Below are positions 62,536 through 64,000 of a DNA stretch of 64,000 bases, piece after piece. The notes below the pieces were generated by a model that was given only the letters and a program-made list of their open reading frames with translations, was not told where the DNA came from and did not search any database. Each line of letters starts with the position of its first letter. The stretch's first letter is position 1. The translations under genes and the position numbers were made by a program. This DNA is from Arthrobacter sp. SLBN-100 (GTDB lineage: Bacteria; Actinomycetota; Actinomycetes; Actinomycetales; Micrococcaceae), in contig NZ_VFMY01000002.1 of the NCBI RefSeq assembly GCF_006715305.1, positions 1-64,000 on the forward strand, given 5' to 3'.

Positions 62536-62678
62536 GCCTCATAGTATTGAACGCTCCGCCATACGACTACCCGGTCGCACCACTGTTATCGTTCCGGAAT
62601 CCTCAACGCAGTCCCAATGAGGGGTCCCTCACCGCGACAGCTCCGCTTAGACGTGCCGATTGACAGAGTGCAGTGAAT

Positions 62679-62828
62679 ATAGCCGTCCCACTTGGGTTCA
62701 TAGAGCAAAGTCCCGGGGATTGCGCCGACCCGCGGCATCTTTGTGACAGCCCGGGCCAAGGCCACTGTTACCGGAGGCGCCAGTCCCGCTGGCAGGCCGG
62801 CTCCAGCCAGTGACCTGTTAACCGTCAT
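62679..62828 (-). pseudogene. ATP-dependent DNA ligase, N-terminal part, cut off by the element
   Basis: Fifty residues from ATG 62828: GLPAGLAPPVTVALARAVTK, then GTLLYEPKWDGY. The last motif contains the nucleotidyl-Lys. The natural continuation RAVCIRDD is found at 53622 on the same strand. Past 62679 the frame reads element sequence and ends after another 30 codons. Confidence 0.85.
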
Positions 62829-62997
62829 CGAGGCCCCTTCCAGCCTTCGTCGCGGACGCGTCCCATGACCTCCACGCTACGCGTCAGAGGGCTGCAGGAG
62901 ACCTATCGAGCCCGGCGTGCAGCGGTTCCGTATTTAGTTACGTTATGTATTTTCGTTACGTCTTCCTAAAAGGAACGAAAGACGATAAGATGACGCT
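62829..62997. promoter_or_regulatory. Promoter region of the kfrA-like gene with a direct repeat
   Basis: AGTTACGT at 62936-62943 and CGTTACGT at 62954-62961 repeat GTTACGT with an 18-base period. KfrA-type proteins usually bind their own promoter, so these may be its sites. AAAGGAACGAAAG precedes the ATG. Confidence 0.5.
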
Positions 62998-64000
62998 ATG
63001 AGCGACAGCATTGTTGAAGTGGACGCACGCACTTGCCGCTACCCGGGCTGCCAGCGGCCCGCCATGGCAGCGGAGGCCGGCACAGGCCGGCCGCCCGAAT
63101 ACTGTGATGACCCCGCGCATAACCGCGCCTCGGCCTGGCGCGCACGGCAGCGCCCCAACGGGGACGCTGCCCGGGGCGTTGAGGCTCGCCCTGTCGACTC
63201 TGCGCGTCAGCGTGCCAGTGAGATCACGGGCCAGGTTAGCGGGATGATCGAGCACCTGGGCGGGCAGCTCGCGACACTTCTTGAGGAACTTCGCACCGTG
63301 GGGGATCCCGAGGCGGCAGAAGCTCAGATTGAGTCAGTAGCCAGCGAAGCCGCCGAGCGGGTTGCAGCCGCGAACGCGAGAGCTACCCGTGCTGAGCAGG
63401 CTCAGCGCCGGGCCGAGGCCGAGAAAGCCGAAGCCGACGCGGCAGCTGAAGAAGCAACGCGAACGAGCGAGGACCTCGCCCTGGAGCTGTCAGGTCGCCA
63501 GCAGGATCTGGACGCCGCCCTGTCCCAGGCTCAGCAACTCACCGATGAACTCGCGCAGGCCCATGCCTCGGCCGCCAGCGATCGGGAACTGGCGCAAGCG
63601 GAGAATGCCGGGCTGCGGGCCGACCTTGAAGCACTCCGTGGGCAACTGACTTTGGCTGAACAGGCACGTGACGCAGCCGCAGAACGGGCCGCGACAGAGG
63701 AACGGGCCCGGATTGAGGCAGAGCAACGTACCGGAATAGCCGAGAGCCGCACCGAGGCGGAGCGGGCACGCGCTGACCGCGAGGAATCTGCAGCCGAAGA
63801 GGCCCGGCGTCAGCTGGCGGCAGTCCGCGCCGACCTTGAGGCCACCCGCGAAGCTGCAGCCGATATGCGCAGCACCGTGGCGACCCTGACGGCGGAGCGG
63901 GAGGCCGCCAGAGCCGACGTCGAGCGTGAGCGCGCCCATGGTGAACAACGCGTCAAGGACCTTCACGAGACCTACAGCCACCAAATCGACCAGCTGCGCG
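62998..64000 (+). CDS. KfrA-like coiled-coil plasmid protein, 5' part
   Basis: From ATG at 62998 the frame is open through the right edge (over 334 residues). The N-terminus has two Cys/His pairs, CRYPGCQRP and YCDDPAHNRASAW, probably a zinc-binding unit, and from about residue 70 a continuous Ala/Glu/Arg-rich coiled coil (EAEKAEADAAAEEATRTSED and similar). This layout is typical of KfrA and related plasmid proteins thought to build filament-like scaffolds for plasmid stability and self-regulation. It starts after the ligase head and ends outside the window. The DNA-binding domain of classic KfrA is not evident. Confidence 0.75.
   Translation, partial: MSDSIVEVDARTCRYPGCQRPAMAAEAGTGRPPEYCDDPAHNRASAWRARQRPNGDAARGVEARPVDSARQRASEITGQVSGMIEHLGGQLATLLEELRTVGDPEAAEAQIESVASEAAERVAAANARATRAEQAQRRAEAEKAEADAAAEEATRTSEDLALELSGRQQDLDAALSQAQQLTDELAQAHASAASDRELAQAENAGLRADLEALRGQLTLAEQARDAAAERAATEERARIEAEQRTGIAESRTEAERARADREESAAEEARRQLAAVRADLEATREAAADMRSTVATLTAEREAARADVERERAHGEQRVKDLHETYSHQIDQLR

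Larger units (their letters stand above)
53623..62678. mobile_element. 9.06-kb tyrosine-recombinase element inserted in a ligase gene
   Basis: The left edge is set after codon CGG of the ligase tail and the right edge before codon TAT of its head; removing the 9,056 bases between restores TAT-CGG in frame with no duplicated bases visible. Both ends carry ACTGCAC within the first 16 bases, reading inward (left GTTAACTGCACC, right ATTCACTGCACT on the other strand). Two overlapping tyrosine recombinases start 60 bases from the left end. Layout and lack of target duplication recall Tn554-type elements, though a third protein (TnpC) is not recognised. Cargo is listed separately. Confidence 0.8.

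Noticed and set aside
1..64000. tRNA, rRNA or other structured RNA genes
   Set aside because: I saw no cloverleaf pattern or rRNA segment while reading both strands; a covariance search could still find a small RNA.

Overview
The window looks like part of a large plasmid (or plasmid-derived island) of a high-G+C actinobacterium, most likely an Arthrobacter-type Micrococcaceae. The evidence is an Lsr2 silencer, an actinobacterial conjugation operon (TrbL-, SCO6880-, VirB4- and VirD4-type proteins, DUF4913, a CHAP hydrolase), a primase-type plasmid replication protein, a ParA partition pair, a KfrA-like coiled-coil protein, frequent GTG/TTG starts and AGGAG ribosome sites. No taxonomic marker gene is present, so the genus is an inference.

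1-19.4 kb: a catabolic region in heavy decay. The window opens on the tail of a 3-hydroxyacyl-CoA dehydrogenase. Intact genes are an old-yellow-enzyme reductase, a DUF1330 protein, an SDR, a thiolase, the transhydrogenase pair pntA-pntB, a MaoC hydratase, an FMN reductase and a dodecin that starts with TTG. Between them lie remnants of a MaoC dehydratase, a PrpB-like lyase, an enoyl-CoA hydratase, a VOC protein, a frameshifted SDR, IS21, IS5 and other transposase fragments, and a broken piece of the conjugation gene found intact at 23.7-25.2 kb. Three copies of a ~112-bp nested palindrome sit at 16.8-19.3 kb.

19.4-31.2 kb: lsr2, then a tightly coupled minus-strand conjugation operon running from a secreted CHAP hydrolase (31.2 kb) to DUF4913 (19.9 kb). 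No relaxase is seen. 31.4-34.5 kb: a winged-helix regulator and a four-gene overlapping operon (ImmA/IrrE protease, MAB_1171c-like membrane protein, PAP2-like protein, EspR-like regulator). 34.9-39.7 kb: plasmid core (palindrome-preceded small DNA-binding protein, AEP-primase Rep, ParA/partner with repeats on both sides). 39.7-41 kb: a VirD4 remnant and a small membrane protein.

41-53.6 kb: an SRAP/YedK gene with a 47-aa companion, an AlbA_2 protein, a protein of unknown function, helicase and resolvase fragments, and a two-gene PLD-nuclease/SNF2-helicase plus MmeI-like methyltransferase system, the best defence candidate. The SRAP tail, the 47-aa ORF and the ligase end recur at 52.35-53.6 kb, so this block lies between two copies of one repair module.

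53.6-62.7 kb: a ~9.06-kb element with two overlapping tyrosine recombinases. It splits an ATP-dependent DNA ligase gene exactly after its KWDGY active-site motif; the two halves rejoin in frame when the element is removed. The element carries its own intact ligase homologue, a TIGR02391-like gene, an ECF sigma factor with a membrane partner, and a lipoprotein. The window ends in a kfrA-like gene.
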